Below are positions 18,392 to 26,857 of a stretch of 64,000 nucleotides of DNA, piece by piece. The DNA is from Rhizobium sp. BK602 (lineage in GTDB: Bacteria > Pseudomonadota > Alphaproteobacteria > Rhizobiales > Rhizobiaceae): positions 434,001-498,000 of the forward strand of contig NZ_JACIBC010000005.1 of the NCBI RefSeq assembly GCF_014195095.1. Reading direction: 5' to 3'. How positions within the stretch are numbered: position 1 is the first letter of the stretch; each line of letters opens with the position of its first letter. Under the pieces are notes generated by a model. That model did no database searches. It worked only from the letters and a program-made list of their open reading frames with translations, and was not told where the DNA came from. The translations under genes and the position numbers were made by a program.

Positions 18392-18535
18392 ATGAAAATC
18401 GCAGAACGATTTCGGCAGTTCACTGAAAACCGCAGAGCAATCCGGGAGCTTTCACGGCTTGATGATCACGTCCTGAGCGACCTCGGGCTTTCGCGCTCGC
18501 ATATCCGCTCTGCCGTGCTTGGCAAAGCGCGTTGA
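18392..18535 (+). CDS. DUF1127 small protein (47 residues)
   Basis: A short arginine-rich protein, MKIAERFRQFTENRRAIREL followed by SRLDDHVLSDLGLSRSHIRSAV. The RELSRLDDHVLSDLGLSRSxI block is the DUF1127 signature common in Alphaproteobacteria. AAGGGA lies six bases before the ATG. Members of this family in Agrobacterium have been linked to RNA turnover and phosphate/carbon physiology (general knowledge of the family). It stands alone, divergent from the Liv-type operon and downstream of the LysR-type box. Confidence 0.88.
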   Translation: MKIAERFRQFTENRRAIRELSRLDDHVLSDLGLSRSHIRSAVLGKAR

Positions 18536-19022
18536 TGACTCGATAAAAATCAAGCTGCTCCATGACTTCGCCGTTCACCAGCGGCGGGATCGTCTGCCGT
18601 TTGCGCTCCGGCAGTTCACGCGCGACGAGGACATGAGTTCCAAACGTTGCTTGCTCCGAGCAACCCTGCACCGGCATAGGCCGAAGTGAACTCCATCGAA
18701 GGGCTTGGAACGCTCGATGCGATGGCTGTCAGCTGGCTCCGGCGGAAGAGATCGGGGCCGAACCAACTCGGCTCACTGCGCATCGTATCTTCGATGAGCC
18801 AATCCCGTGCCGCGTTCCTCCACACCCTCCTCCGCCGTCAGTTGACCCCGGCGACAATCGGCAGAGTTGGACTTCTTCGCCATTTCGCCGAGCCGGCAGA
18901 AGCCGCCCATGCAGTTCTTGAACGGAATCGAAACCGCGAAGTCCGAAGCCCTGCTGACTATAGCCTATTGCGCAGCTAGAATTGGTAGGTAGTGCCTTGT
19001 AATTGGAATGCGCCAAGCTGCG
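18536..19022. other. Intergenic, no recognisable gene
   Basis: These 487 bases between the DUF1127 gene and the convergent LacI gene hold short open frames on both strands, none with a ribosome-binding site plus a recognisable motif. The minus strand has several overlapping frames of 60-95 codons, as decayed coding DNA often does, but I cannot name a parent gene. Confidence 0.4.
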
Positions 19023-20126
19023 TCAAAGGCTGCCACGAGAAATCAAGACCAATGGGAGACGCCGTATGCGTTCTTCCAGCCTCTGGCCCGAAAGCCTCGC
19101 CAGCAACATTTCGCCCGCGCAGCGCCCAAGTTCAGCGCTGTCGATGCCGATCGTGGTCAGACCGGGCGGAATTTCAGCGGCAATATCGCTGTCCCCGAAA
19201 CCGATGACCGCAAGGCTTTCAGGAACGGAAATACGACGCCGGCGCGCCTCCATGATGCAGCCGAGCGCCAGAAGGTCATTTCCGCAGAATAGTGCTTCCG
19301 CGCCCGTACCTCTCTCGAGAAGTTCCGACAGGCACCGGCGGCCATCGGAAGGGCCAATGACGTCGTCGACCAGCAGCTCCCCGACCATATCGAGCCCCAT
19401 TTCCAGGCAGCCCTCCCGAAAGCCTTTCAGGCGCAATGCGCCACGGCCGCCCTTGCGGCCGACGTAGGCGACTTTCTTGTGTCCCTGTCTGGCAAGGGTT
19501 GCCGCCGCCAGCCGGCCGGCCTCGGTATTCGAGAAGCCGACCAGCATGTCGATCGGATCCCGCGGCAATGCCCATGTCTCCATGATGGGGATAGCGAGAT
19601 CCCGCAGGATCTCACGGTTCGCCTCCAGCTCTATGACCCCCGTGAACATGACGGCGGCAGGCTTCAGGGCCTGAAGGGAGCGGATGGCAGCTGTTTCACG
19701 CTCATAGGAATAGGACGTCTGGCCGACGAGAAACAGATAGCCCGCCGCCTCCAGGACCTCGGCGCAAGCATGCAGGGCAAGCGCGAACTGCTCGCTGAAC
19801 ATGTTCGATGCAAAAGCCAGGACGACATTGGATCGTCCGCTTTTCAGCGCGCGGGCGAAGGGATTGACGCGATAACCGGTCTGTTTCACCGCTTGAAAAA
19901 TGCGCTCGCGTTTTTCTGCGCTCACCTGCTCGGGATTGCGCAGGGCGCGCGATACGGTGATCGGCGCGACGTCCGCCAGCCGCGCGACGTCTCCGATGCT
20001 GGCGGGGGCACCATCCGGTGCCTGTCCACCGATCGGGATCGCGCCCTCAACCGCTGCGGCCGGAATGCGGACGACATCGTCGTAAATAACGGCACTGTCG
20101 CGTGCATCCCTTTGATGATCGGCCAT
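19023..20126 (-). CDS. LacI-family transcriptional regulator (GntR-gluconate-repressor-like)
   Basis: This 367-residue protein has an unusual N-terminal extension of about 40 residues before the helix-turn-helix ASIGDVARLADVAPITVSRALRNPEQVS (residues 42-69), the pattern of LacI-type gluconate repressors. The hinge GYRVNPFARALKSGRSNVV and effector domain follow. It is the last gene of the minus-strand run 25411-19023 and lies 25 bases behind the deacylase. The tandem TGGTAACGTTRTCA palindromes at the head of that run are its probable operators. Confidence 0.92.
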   Translation of the reverse strand: MADHQRDARDSAVIYDDVVRIPAAAVEGAIPIGGQAPDGAPASIGDVARLADVAPITVSRALRNPEQVSAEKRERIFQAVKQTGYRVNPFARALKSGRSNVVLAFASNMFSEQFALALHACAEVLEAAGYLFLVGQTSYSYERETAAIRSLQALKPAAVMFTGVIELEANREILRDLAIPIMETWALPRDPIDMLVGFSNTEAGRLAAATLARQGHKKVAYVGRKGGRGALRLKGFREGCLEMGLDMVGELLVDDVIGPSDGRRCLSELLERGTGAEALFCGNDLLALGCIMEARRRRISVPESLAVIGFGDSDIAAEIPPGLTTIGIDSAELGRCAGEMLLARLSGQRLEERIRRLPLVLISRGSL

Positions 20127-20151
20127 AAATGTTCGGTTCCGCGCTAAGGTC

Positions 20152-21159
20152 TCAGCCCTTGATTATCCGCCCGACCTGGATGAGGCAATCGCCGGATTGG
20201 CACTGGGTGTGCAGGCGGCGGGAAATGACGATGCCGGCCGCGGCGAAACGCAGCGTTTCCTCCGCTTCTCCAAGGCGCTCGAAATCGTGGTACCAGCCGG
20301 CGACATCGCCTTCCTTCACCTCCGCGCCGATATCGACGGCCGGCTCGAACCAGCCCGTGCGGCTGGCGTAGATCGCCTGATCGTGCGAATCGAGCTTCAG
20401 CAGACGGGTGATCTGTGGTTCGGAGCGGGTCGGCAGCAGCGATTTGTCGGTGATGCCGGCTGCGATCAAAAGACGATTGATGGCGAGCGCTGACATCGAC
20501 ATGGTTTCAGGCGTCACCGTCCCGCCGCCACCGAACTCGCCGCTGATGCCGATCGCCCCCGCACGGGCGGCCGCGGCCATCGATGTCGGAGCATCCACGC
20601 CGTTGCGGGCGATGAACACATAAGGCATGCCGAGCGCTTTCAAAAGCTCGGTCGCCCGCTTGTGGCGTTTGGGATCGTCGCTCTCCTCGATCAGCCCGGT
20701 CGGCAGATGAGCCATCGACGTTCCGCCGGAATGCAGGTCGAAAACGATATCGTGACGCGGGAAGAGATCGTGCTCGAGGAAGTGGGCCATGCGGCTTGTC
20801 GGCGTGCCCTCGAGACTGCCCGGAAAGGCGCGGTTCAGGTTGCCGCCATCGAGCGGCGAGCAGCGGCGGCCATTCATCACCGCCGGCATGTTGGCGAAGG
20901 GCAGGATCGTCAATGTGCCGCGGATGTCCTGCACGGTGACAGCGCGTATGAGGCGCACGAGATTGATCTCGCCCTCATATTCGTCGCCGTGATTGCCGGC
21001 CATCAGCAGCACCGACGGACCTTCGCCGTTGCGGATGACCGATATCGGGGTGCGAACATGAAAATAGGGCGACCGATCGACGGAGAACGGGGCCGAAAGC
21101 CAGGCGGAATGCTTGCCGTCTGCGCTAAAGTCGATCGAATGGAATAGTCCGGTATGCAT
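20152..21159 (-). CDS. Succinylglutamate desuccinylase/aspartoacylase-family deacylase
   Basis: This 335-residue zinc enzyme of the M14-like AstE/AspA family hydrolyses an N-acyl amino acid. Zinc ligands His57 and Glu60 lie in AGNHGDEYEGE, and a third histidine is in VFDLHSGG further on. Start 21159 is preferred because GGAAGG precedes it; an ATG at 21195 would add 12 residues. The same family includes the ectoine-pathway deacetylase DoeB/EutE. It is in one operon with a polar amino-acid ABC transporter and a PLP lyase, so the imported compound may be an N-acylated amino acid (inference). Confidence 0.88.
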   Translation of the reverse strand: MHTGLFHSIDFSADGKHSAWLSAPFSVDRSPYFHVRTPISVIRNGEGPSVLLMAGNHGDEYEGEINLVRLIRAVTVQDIRGTLTILPFANMPAVMNGRRCSPLDGGNLNRAFPGSLEGTPTSRMAHFLEHDLFPRHDIVFDLHSGGTSMAHLPTGLIEESDDPKRHKRATELLKALGMPYVFIARNGVDAPTSMAAAARAGAIGISGEFGGGGTVTPETMSMSALAINRLLIAAGITDKSLLPTRSEPQITRLLKLDSHDQAIYASRTGWFEPAVDIGAEVKEGDVAGWYHDFERLGEAEETLRFAAAGIVISRRLHTQCQSGDCLIQVGRIIKG

Positions 21160-21258
21160 GAGGTGCCTTCCGCGCCGGATGCCCGGCATTTGCATGAGCG
21201 GTATTGGTCCGAGGGTTCGACGGCCCGCCTGACGGCGAGCCTGGAATGGCTGATGATC

Positions 21259-22038
21259 TTACATATGCGGAAGGGCCTGTTCTTCCTTGAAGAAGGTCTT
21301 CTGCAACTTCGCCAGATCGCCGTTCATGTTATGATAGAACAGGAACGTATTGATCCAGTTGAGGAAATTCTGCTCCCCCTGCTTCACTGCCACATGAGCC
21401 GGCGATTGGCGGATGAGAAAGGCGAGCGAGACCGGCTTGCCAGGATTGTCCTCCATCACCTTGGCCGCAATCGCGCTGTTTTCGGCAAAATATTGTGCCT
21501 GGCCAGCGAGGAATGCGGAAATTGCCGAGGGCGTATCCTCGAAGCGAACGAGCTGGGCACCGGGTGCGTTGTCCGTCAGCCAGGTATCGAGCGTCGAGCC
21601 CTTGGCAACCGCGATCTGCTTGCCGGCGAGATCTGCCACATTGGCGAGCGGAGCGCCGGGGGCGCCGAAGACGCCGAGGCTGACGGCGGCATAGGGCTGG
21701 GAAAACATCACTTGCTGCGCGCGTTCCGGCGTGGCGCCGGCTGCGGCGATCAGCACGTCGATCTTGTCGGCGAGCAGGCTCGGAATGCGGCTTGGGCCGG
21801 TCAACGGCACGATTTCGAGCTCGGCATTCAGATCCTTTGCCATCATGCGGGCAAGCTCGACATCAAGACCGGTGTCCTTGCCATCCTGACCCTTGTACCC
21901 CCAGGGTGCGGCATCGAGGAGCACGCCGACACGCAATTTGCCGTTCGAGATGACATCGGCGAGCGTATCGGCACTGGCCGGCAAGGTAAGGCTTGCGAGC
22001 GTGAATGCCGCCGCGAAGATGCTGCTCATGAATTTCAT
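21259..22038 (-). CDS. Amino-acid ABC transporter substrate-binding protein (family 3)
   Basis: This 259-residue periplasmic protein has a signal peptide (MKFMSSIFAAAFTLASLTLPASA) and the family-3 opening ADVISNGKLRVGVLLDAAPWGYKGQDGKDTGLDVELAR. AAGGGGAATGAT before ATG 22038 supports that start over an ATG 11 codons upstream. It works with the ATPase and two permeases encoded next to it. Ligands of this family are polar amino acids, opines and ectoines. Confidence 0.92.
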   Translation of the reverse strand: MKFMSSIFAAAFTLASLTLPASADTLADVISNGKLRVGVLLDAAPWGYKGQDGKDTGLDVELARMMAKDLNAELEIVPLTGPSRIPSLLADKIDVLIAAAGATPERAQQVMFSQPYAAVSLGVFGAPGAPLANVADLAGKQIAVAKGSTLDTWLTDNAPGAQLVRFEDTPSAISAFLAGQAQYFAENSAIAAKVMEDNPGKPVSLAFLIRQSPAHVAVKQGEQNFLNWINTFLFYHNMNGDLAKLQKTFFKEEQALPHM

Positions 22039-22074
22039 ATCATTCCCCTTTTTTGAATGGCTTCCTTCCATCGG

Positions 22075-22806
22075 TCATTGATTGTGGTGACCGATGAAAC
22101 TTTTGAGCTCCGGCGTTTGCGGATTGGCAAAGAGGCTCTTCGGGTCTCCCTGTTCCCAAACGCGGCCTTGATGCATGAACACGAGCTTGGTCGCGACATT
22201 GCGCGCGAAGTTCATTTCATGGGTGACGAGCACCATCGTCATGCCCTGCCGCGCCATCTCCTCCATCACTTTCAACACCTCGCCGACCAGTTCGGGGTCC
22301 AGCGCGGAGGTGACCTCGTCGAACAGCATGAGGTGCGGCGACATGGCGAGGCAGCGGGCGACGGCGACACGCTGCTGCTGACCGCCGGAAAGCTGCTCGG
22401 GATAAGCGTGGAGTTTGTCGGCCAGGCCGACACGCTCCAGCACGGAAAGAGCAAGCGCGCGAGCCGCCGGTCTTTCGACCTTGCCCGTCAGCACGGGCGC
22501 CAATGTGATGTTGCGCTCGATAGTCATGTGCGGGAAAAGGTTGAAGGCCTGAAAGACGATGCCGACCTTCTGACGCATGGCGCGCAGATCACGCATATCC
22601 GCCGAGACCGACTGTCCTTCGAGCAGGATCTCGCCGCCCTGGATGGTTTCCAGCGCGTTGATGCAACGAAGCAAGGTACTTTTGCCGGAACCGCTGCGTC
22701 CGATAATGGTGACGATTTCGCCTTTCTCGATATCGAGCGAAACGCCCTTGAGGACTTCGAGATGGCCGTAATTCTTATGAACGTTCTTGATTTCAACGAG
22801 CGCCAT
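22075..22806 (-). CDS. Polar amino-acid ABC transporter ATP-binding protein (GlnQ-like)
   Basis: This 243-residue ATPase has Walker A GRSGSGKST near residue 36, signature QLSGGQQQRVAVAR and Walker B LMLFDEVTSALDPE. In Walker B the usual proline of DEPTSALD is replaced by valine (DEVTSALD), a variation found in part of the GlnQ family. It overlaps the upstream permease by 14 bases and precedes the binding-protein gene. Confidence 0.93.
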   Translation of the reverse strand: MALVEIKNVHKNYGHLEVLKGVSLDIEKGEIVTIIGRSGSGKSTLLRCINALETIQGGEILLEGQSVSADMRDLRAMRQKVGIVFQAFNLFPHMTIERNITLAPVLTGKVERPAARALALSVLERVGLADKLHAYPEQLSGGQQQRVAVARCLAMSPHLMLFDEVTSALDPELVGEVLKVMEEMARQGMTMVLVTHEMNFARNVATKLVFMHQGRVWEQGDPKSLFANPQTPELKSFIGHHNQ

Positions 22807-23443
22807 TGAGCCGCGCCTCCAGCTTGCGAGACCAGGTGGTCAAGGGAAAACAGATGGCAAAATAGATGCCGGCGATCAGCAGATAGACGAAAAGCGGCTG
22901 GAAGGTTCCGGCGCTGACCATCTGACCCGCGCGCGCCAGCTCGACGATGCCGACGACCGAGGCGAGCGAGGTATTCTTGATGAGCTGCACCAGAAAACCG
23001 ACCGTTGCCGGAAGAGCGACGCGGAATGCCTGCGGACCGATGATGTGGATGAATTGCTGTTGCCAGGAAAGGCCGAGACAGGCACCGGCCTCCCATTGTG
23101 CCTGCTTGACGGCCTGAATGCCGCCGCGCCACACTTCGCCCAGGAAGGCTGCCGTATAGATGGTGTGGGCGGCACCGACCGCGACCAGCGCCGGCACGTC
23201 GGTCCCAAGCAGGACCGGCACGCCGAAATAGAAGAACATCAGCAGCCCGAGCAGCGGGATACCCTGGACGAGATCGATGAAGGCGCTCGCGGCGTAACGC
23301 GGCAGCATGACTTTACCGCTGCGGGCAATGGCAAGCAGTACAGCCAGAGGCGCGCCGAATGCCAGCGCCATGGCCGCCATCAGGAAGGTCCATTCCAGCG
23401 CCGTCAGAAGAAAGAGAAAATCGGAAAATGTAAACGAGCGCAT
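22793..23443 (-). CDS. Polar amino-acid ABC transporter permease
   Basis: This 216-residue His/Glu/Gln/Arg-type permease has about five helices and the coupling motif EVWRGGIQAVKQAQWEAGACLGLSWQQQFIHIIGPQAFRVALP, which contacts GlnQ-like ATPases. It forms the membrane channel together with the second permease 9 bases upstream. Confidence 0.92.
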   Translation of the reverse strand: MRSFTFSDFLFLLTALEWTFLMAAMALAFGAPLAVLLAIARSGKVMLPRYAASAFIDLVQGIPLLGLLMFFYFGVPVLLGTDVPALVAVGAAHTIYTAAFLGEVWRGGIQAVKQAQWEAGACLGLSWQQQFIHIIGPQAFRVALPATVGFLVQLIKNTSLASVVGIVELARAGQMVSAGTFQPLFVYLLIAGIYFAICFPLTTWSRKLEARLNGAR

Positions 23444-23452
23444 CGCCTGATC

Positions 23453-24121
23453 CTATCGATGCATCGGCCAACGAAAGACCATCCGGCCGATGACGGCAAA
23501 GGCGATCTTGAAGAGGATGACGAGTGCAAAATAGATCGCGCAAATGAGGGTGTAGACCTCGAAGCTGCGATAGGTGCGGCTGTCGATGAAGCCGGCGACG
23601 TGAAACAACTCGTCGGCGGATACCTGCGAGGCGATCGACGTGCCGAGCAGCAGGAGCACGAACTGCGCCGTGACGGAGGGATAGATATTGCGCAGGGCGG
23701 GCGGCAGCACGATCCGCGACAATACCTGCCAGCGCGTGAGGCCTAGGCACAATCCAGCTTCGACCTGGCTGCGGGGGATGGAATCCAGCCCCGATCGGAT
23801 GATCTCGATCGCATAGGCGCCGAAATAGGCGGAGAGCGCGACGATTGCCGCCTGGATCGGCGAAAATTTGAGGCCAAGGCCAGGTAGAACGAAGAAGATG
23901 ATGAAGATCTGCAGCAACACGGGGGTGTTGCGGATAACCTCGATATAGGTCCTGATCGCATATCTTACCGGCTTGGGTCCACCGCGCAGGAGCACCGCTC
24001 CGGCAATGCCGATGACGAGGCCGGCAATGGCGGCAACGAAGGTCAGCAGCAAGGTCGTCAAGACCCCTTCATATAGCTGCGCCTCGTAGCGCCAGATGGG
24101 TCTGAAATTCAGTTGCGGCAT
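23453..24121 (-). CDS. Polar amino-acid ABC transporter permease
   Basis: This 222-residue permease pairs with the one downstream. The loop EIIRSGLDSIPRSQVEAGLCLGLTRWQVLSRIVLPPALRNIYPS is the ATPase-contact motif. It starts 9 bases after the PLP enzyme stop and runs in the same operon. Confidence 0.92.
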   Translation of the reverse strand: MPQLNFRPIWRYEAQLYEGVLTTLLLTFVAAIAGLVIGIAGAVLLRGGPKPVRYAIRTYIEVIRNTPVLLQIFIIFFVLPGLGLKFSPIQAAIVALSAYFGAYAIEIIRSGLDSIPRSQVEAGLCLGLTRWQVLSRIVLPPALRNIYPSVTAQFVLLLLGTSIASQVSADELFHVAGFIDSRTYRSFEVYTLICAIYFALVILFKIAFAVIGRMVFRWPMHR

Positions 24122-24130
24122 CTCCCGCTC

Positions 24131-25411
24131 CTAGTGAAAATAGGTGCGGTAGCGATGTGCAATCCGTCCGGCGCTATCGATGACGTAGAAGGAACGCCAG
24201 CGATCGAAACAGGTGCAGGGATGCGAGATGCCGAACTCAACAACATCGCCGATCTTCATGCCGCAATCACCTGTGACCGTCAGGAACGCATGCTGGTCGT
24301 TGAGTTTCGTCACCTTCGCCTTCGATGACAAATCGCCGTCCGCAATGGCGCCGGCCCTGTGAAGCGCAAGCGGCAGAGGCTGGTCCTGATCGAAGGAGAC
24401 GTCGCGCATTCCCATGCCGACGATTGCAAGCCCCGGCTCCGGCACGGAAATAACCTCCGCCCAAAGGCGCATGGCAGGCTTGAACCTCTCATTGGCAATG
24501 AAGGGCCTGCCGTCAAGCGTCAGCAGGGCGCGGTGATCCAGCGCCTCGAAACCGCGCCTGTATATGCCGTGATCGGAAAAGAAGATCGCACCGGAGCGCA
24601 GCAGGAGGGCCGCATTGCCATCAGCCTTCACAAGCGGCGCCAAGGCGTCGATGACGCGATCGAAATGGGCCGAACCGCCCGCAGACATCAATAGGGTTTT
24701 ATCGGGGCTGGCCTGACGGGCGAGAACAAAGGTCTCCGCCGCCAGGGCAAACAGGGCAGCCATATTGGCATCCAGCCGTTGCGGCGTCTCGCCGGTGACG
24801 GCGCCTTCATAGGTGCCGACCCCGGCAAGCGTGAGGCATGGAGCCGACAGGATAGCGTCGATGATCTGCTTTGCCTGTGAAGCGGTGCGCGCGCCGGTGC
24901 GACCGGCACCGACTTCTACGAGAACAGGAAGGGGCGCCTTCCTACTTTCGCTGAAAGCTTCCGCCAATGCGGCTGCCGCTTCGATCGAGTCGGCAAAACA
25001 AAAAATCTCCGCCTCCGAATAGGCATCCGCCAGGATGCGCAGCCGCCGCGCCGATGCAATTCCGCCGATCTGGTTGGCGATCAATATGGTTTTGACGCCT
25101 GCGGCCAGCATGATCTCTGCCTGCTGCAGATTGGCAACCGTCGCCCCCCGGGCGCCGGCTGCGATGAGATCATGCGCGATCTCCGGACACATCGGTGTCT
25201 TGGCATGTGGAGCGATCTCTGCGCCATAGGCAGTGAGGAGAGCGAAAAACGTATCGCGATTGTGGCGATAGGCACCCTCATCGACGGTGAGCGCCGGCAA
25301 GGCGACCTCGCCGCTGGCTGGCCGTAAGCCCATGTAGAGCGCTCCATCCTTCTCGACGCCGGCCGTTGAGCCCGGCACTTGCTGAGACATGAATTTCAAC
25401 TCGATCCCCAT
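24131..25411 (-). CDS. DSD1-type PLP enzyme (D-threonine aldolase/D-serine dehydratase-like)
   Basis: This 426-residue fold-type III (alanine-racemase-like) enzyme has PLP lysine Lys71 in APHAKTPMCPEIA and the C-terminal metal motif HPCTCFDRW, whose His and Cys bind zinc in D-serine dehydratase and 3-hydroxyaspartate dehydratase. It should cleave or dehydrate a D-3-hydroxy amino acid. The first ATG (25411) has no clear ribosome-binding site and lies next to an operator; ATG 25390 is an alternative. It heads the operon with the transporter, deacylase and LacI gene. Confidence 0.87.
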   Translation of the reverse strand: MGIELKFMSQQVPGSTAGVEKDGALYMGLRPASGEVALPALTVDEGAYRHNRDTFFALLTAYGAEIAPHAKTPMCPEIAHDLIAAGARGATVANLQQAEIMLAAGVKTILIANQIGGIASARRLRILADAYSEAEIFCFADSIEAAAALAEAFSESRKAPLPVLVEVGAGRTGARTASQAKQIIDAILSAPCLTLAGVGTYEGAVTGETPQRLDANMAALFALAAETFVLARQASPDKTLLMSAGGSAHFDRVIDALAPLVKADGNAALLLRSGAIFFSDHGIYRRGFEALDHRALLTLDGRPFIANERFKPAMRLWAEVISVPEPGLAIVGMGMRDVSFDQDQPLPLALHRAGAIADGDLSSKAKVTKLNDQHAFLTVTGDCGMKIGDVVEFGISHPCTCFDRWRSFYVIDSAGRIAHRYRTYFH

Positions 25412-25412
25412 T

Positions 25413-25462
25413 TGGTAACGTTATCATTGATGACGATGTATCACCCGATGGTAACGTTGTCA
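25413..25462. promoter_or_regulatory. Tandem LacI-type operators before the amino-acid transporter operon
   Basis: Two 14-bp near-palindromes, TGGTAACGTTATCA at 25413-25426 and TGGTAACGTTGTCA at 25449-25462, lie in direct orientation with starts 36 bases apart, directly upstream of the PLP-enzyme gene. They resemble gluconate-repressor-type LacI sites. The first almost touches the start codon, so binding would block the promoter or early elongation. The likely regulator is encoded at 19023. The rest of the 25412-25650 gap shows no gene. Confidence 0.75.
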
Positions 25463-25650
25463 TTTTGAATCTTCGGGGACCTCTCATCTTTTTCTGCAAC
25501 CCCCTCCCGCAGCCAAAGATGCTCTTTCGCAACGTTCAGGAAGGCTGCGTGAGGAGGAGACCTGGGATGTTCTGGCGCGTCATTGCGCCGCGGCCATCTT
25601 GCTGAATGGCGACCTATTCACATTCAGGCCGATGTGCTGCGAACCGCTGG

Positions 25651-26856
25651 CTAGAGACGGTCTACCGCCGCTCGAACCCAGTCCAGCCGCTTGGCCGGAA
25701 CAAGGCCATAATTATAGAAATTGATGCCGTCGGCGCCCGCCTCGATTGCCGCCTTGGTACGGGCGGCGAGATCGGCACCCGAGGTGATCTCGGGATAGAA
25801 AAGGCGGCAACCGAGGCCAAGATATTTCTGTGTCCCCAGCACCTTGCGCCCGCTCTTGATGACCGCCGCCACGGCATCCGGCTTCATGTCGTAGCAGCAC
25901 AAGATGGCTCCATCGCAGACCTTGCCGACGGCTTCGAGGTCGACGCCACCGAGCCAGCCGTCCTTGAGATCGATAAGCACGATCTTGGTTGCCGGATCAG
26001 CCTGATCGCGGACTTCCCTGATGAGGCTGGTAACCGGCTCGGTACGCCATTGCAGATAGGCGTAAAGATCGGGCCAAGCCTTGAAGGCCTCGATGCCGAC
26101 GGAAGGGAAATCCGGAAACTGTTTTTCAGGGATCTCGCGCTCGCACATCGCGGCGATAAAGCCGGAGACCGTCCGCCGTGCAGCATCCGCGTTCACTCCT
26201 GCCTTTGCTGCCCTTGCCATGCAGTGATCGCAGAAGCAAAGCGACAAAAGGAAATCGTCCTCGGCGTTCAGGCCGACACCATCCTTTTCGTGATGGAATT
26301 CATGCGCAAAGCCCATGAAATTGGGGCTTTCCAGCTCCAGCATATCGGGCTTGTAGCGCGTCGTGACATCCTTGACGAGGGTGACGACATAATCGCGCGC
26401 GGCCGGGCTCGATGGGCAAAGATTGTAGTAATTCGGATTGCCGAAAGCATTGCGGGTGACATGGGCGGGATGCAGCATGCCGAGCCGCGTATTGTGCAGG
26501 CAGACGGTCCAGCAGGACACCCTCAGGCCGCCCTTCAGCCGCTCGTCGATGAGTGCCCGCAACATGTCGCCATGCTCGACGACATGCTTCGCCACCAGAG
26601 GACGGATTTCCTTGTCCTGCCACAGCGCCTCGTTCATCCGACAATAGACCGTGCCATCCTCCGGGAAATAGGCCTTCCTCACAGGGCTGCGCGGCTGCAG
26701 GAAACGGCCGGCATGGTAGGACGTCGCGAGACTGATCGTATTGAGGCCGGCACGATCGCGCAGATCGGCAAACAGACCAGCAATGCCCTGCTCCTGAACG
26801 TCCCAGGGATAGGTCCACATGGAGAGATGTCTGGGCTGAAGCGTCATATCCGACAT
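25651..26856 (-). CDS. Conserved protein of unknown function, barrel-like (glycoside-hydrolase-like)
   Basis: This 401-residue protein has no signal peptide. The sequence alternates beta and alpha segments, e.g. LSMWTYPWDV at the start, ESPNFMGFAHEFHH in the middle, IVLIDLKDGWLGG and GADGINFYNYGLVP at the end, as expected for a TIM barrel of a glycoside-hydrolase-like family. A Cys pair in LCFCDHC might bind metal. I cannot assign an activity. It is last in the operon with the ribose-type transporter and the amidohydrolase, and may process the imported sugar or glycoside. Confidence 0.65.
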   Translation of the reverse strand: MSDMTLQPRHLSMWTYPWDVQEQGIAGLFADLRDRAGLNTISLATSYHAGRFLQPRSPVRKAYFPEDGTVYCRMNEALWQDKEIRPLVAKHVVEHGDMLRALIDERLKGGLRVSCWTVCLHNTRLGMLHPAHVTRNAFGNPNYYNLCPSSPAARDYVVTLVKDVTTRYKPDMLELESPNFMGFAHEFHHEKDGVGLNAEDDFLLSLCFCDHCMARAAKAGVNADAARRTVSGFIAAMCEREIPEKQFPDFPSVGIEAFKAWPDLYAYLQWRTEPVTSLIREVRDQADPATKIVLIDLKDGWLGGVDLEAVGKVCDGAILCCYDMKPDAVAAVIKSGRKVLGTQKYLGLGCRLFYPEITSGADLAARTKAAIEAGADGINFYNYGLVPAKRLDWVRAAVDRL

Positions 26857-26857
26857 T

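Noticed and set aside
18686..18979. 98-codon plus frame after the DUF1127 gene
   Set aside because: No ribosome-binding site, no motif, and competing frames of similar length on the other strand.
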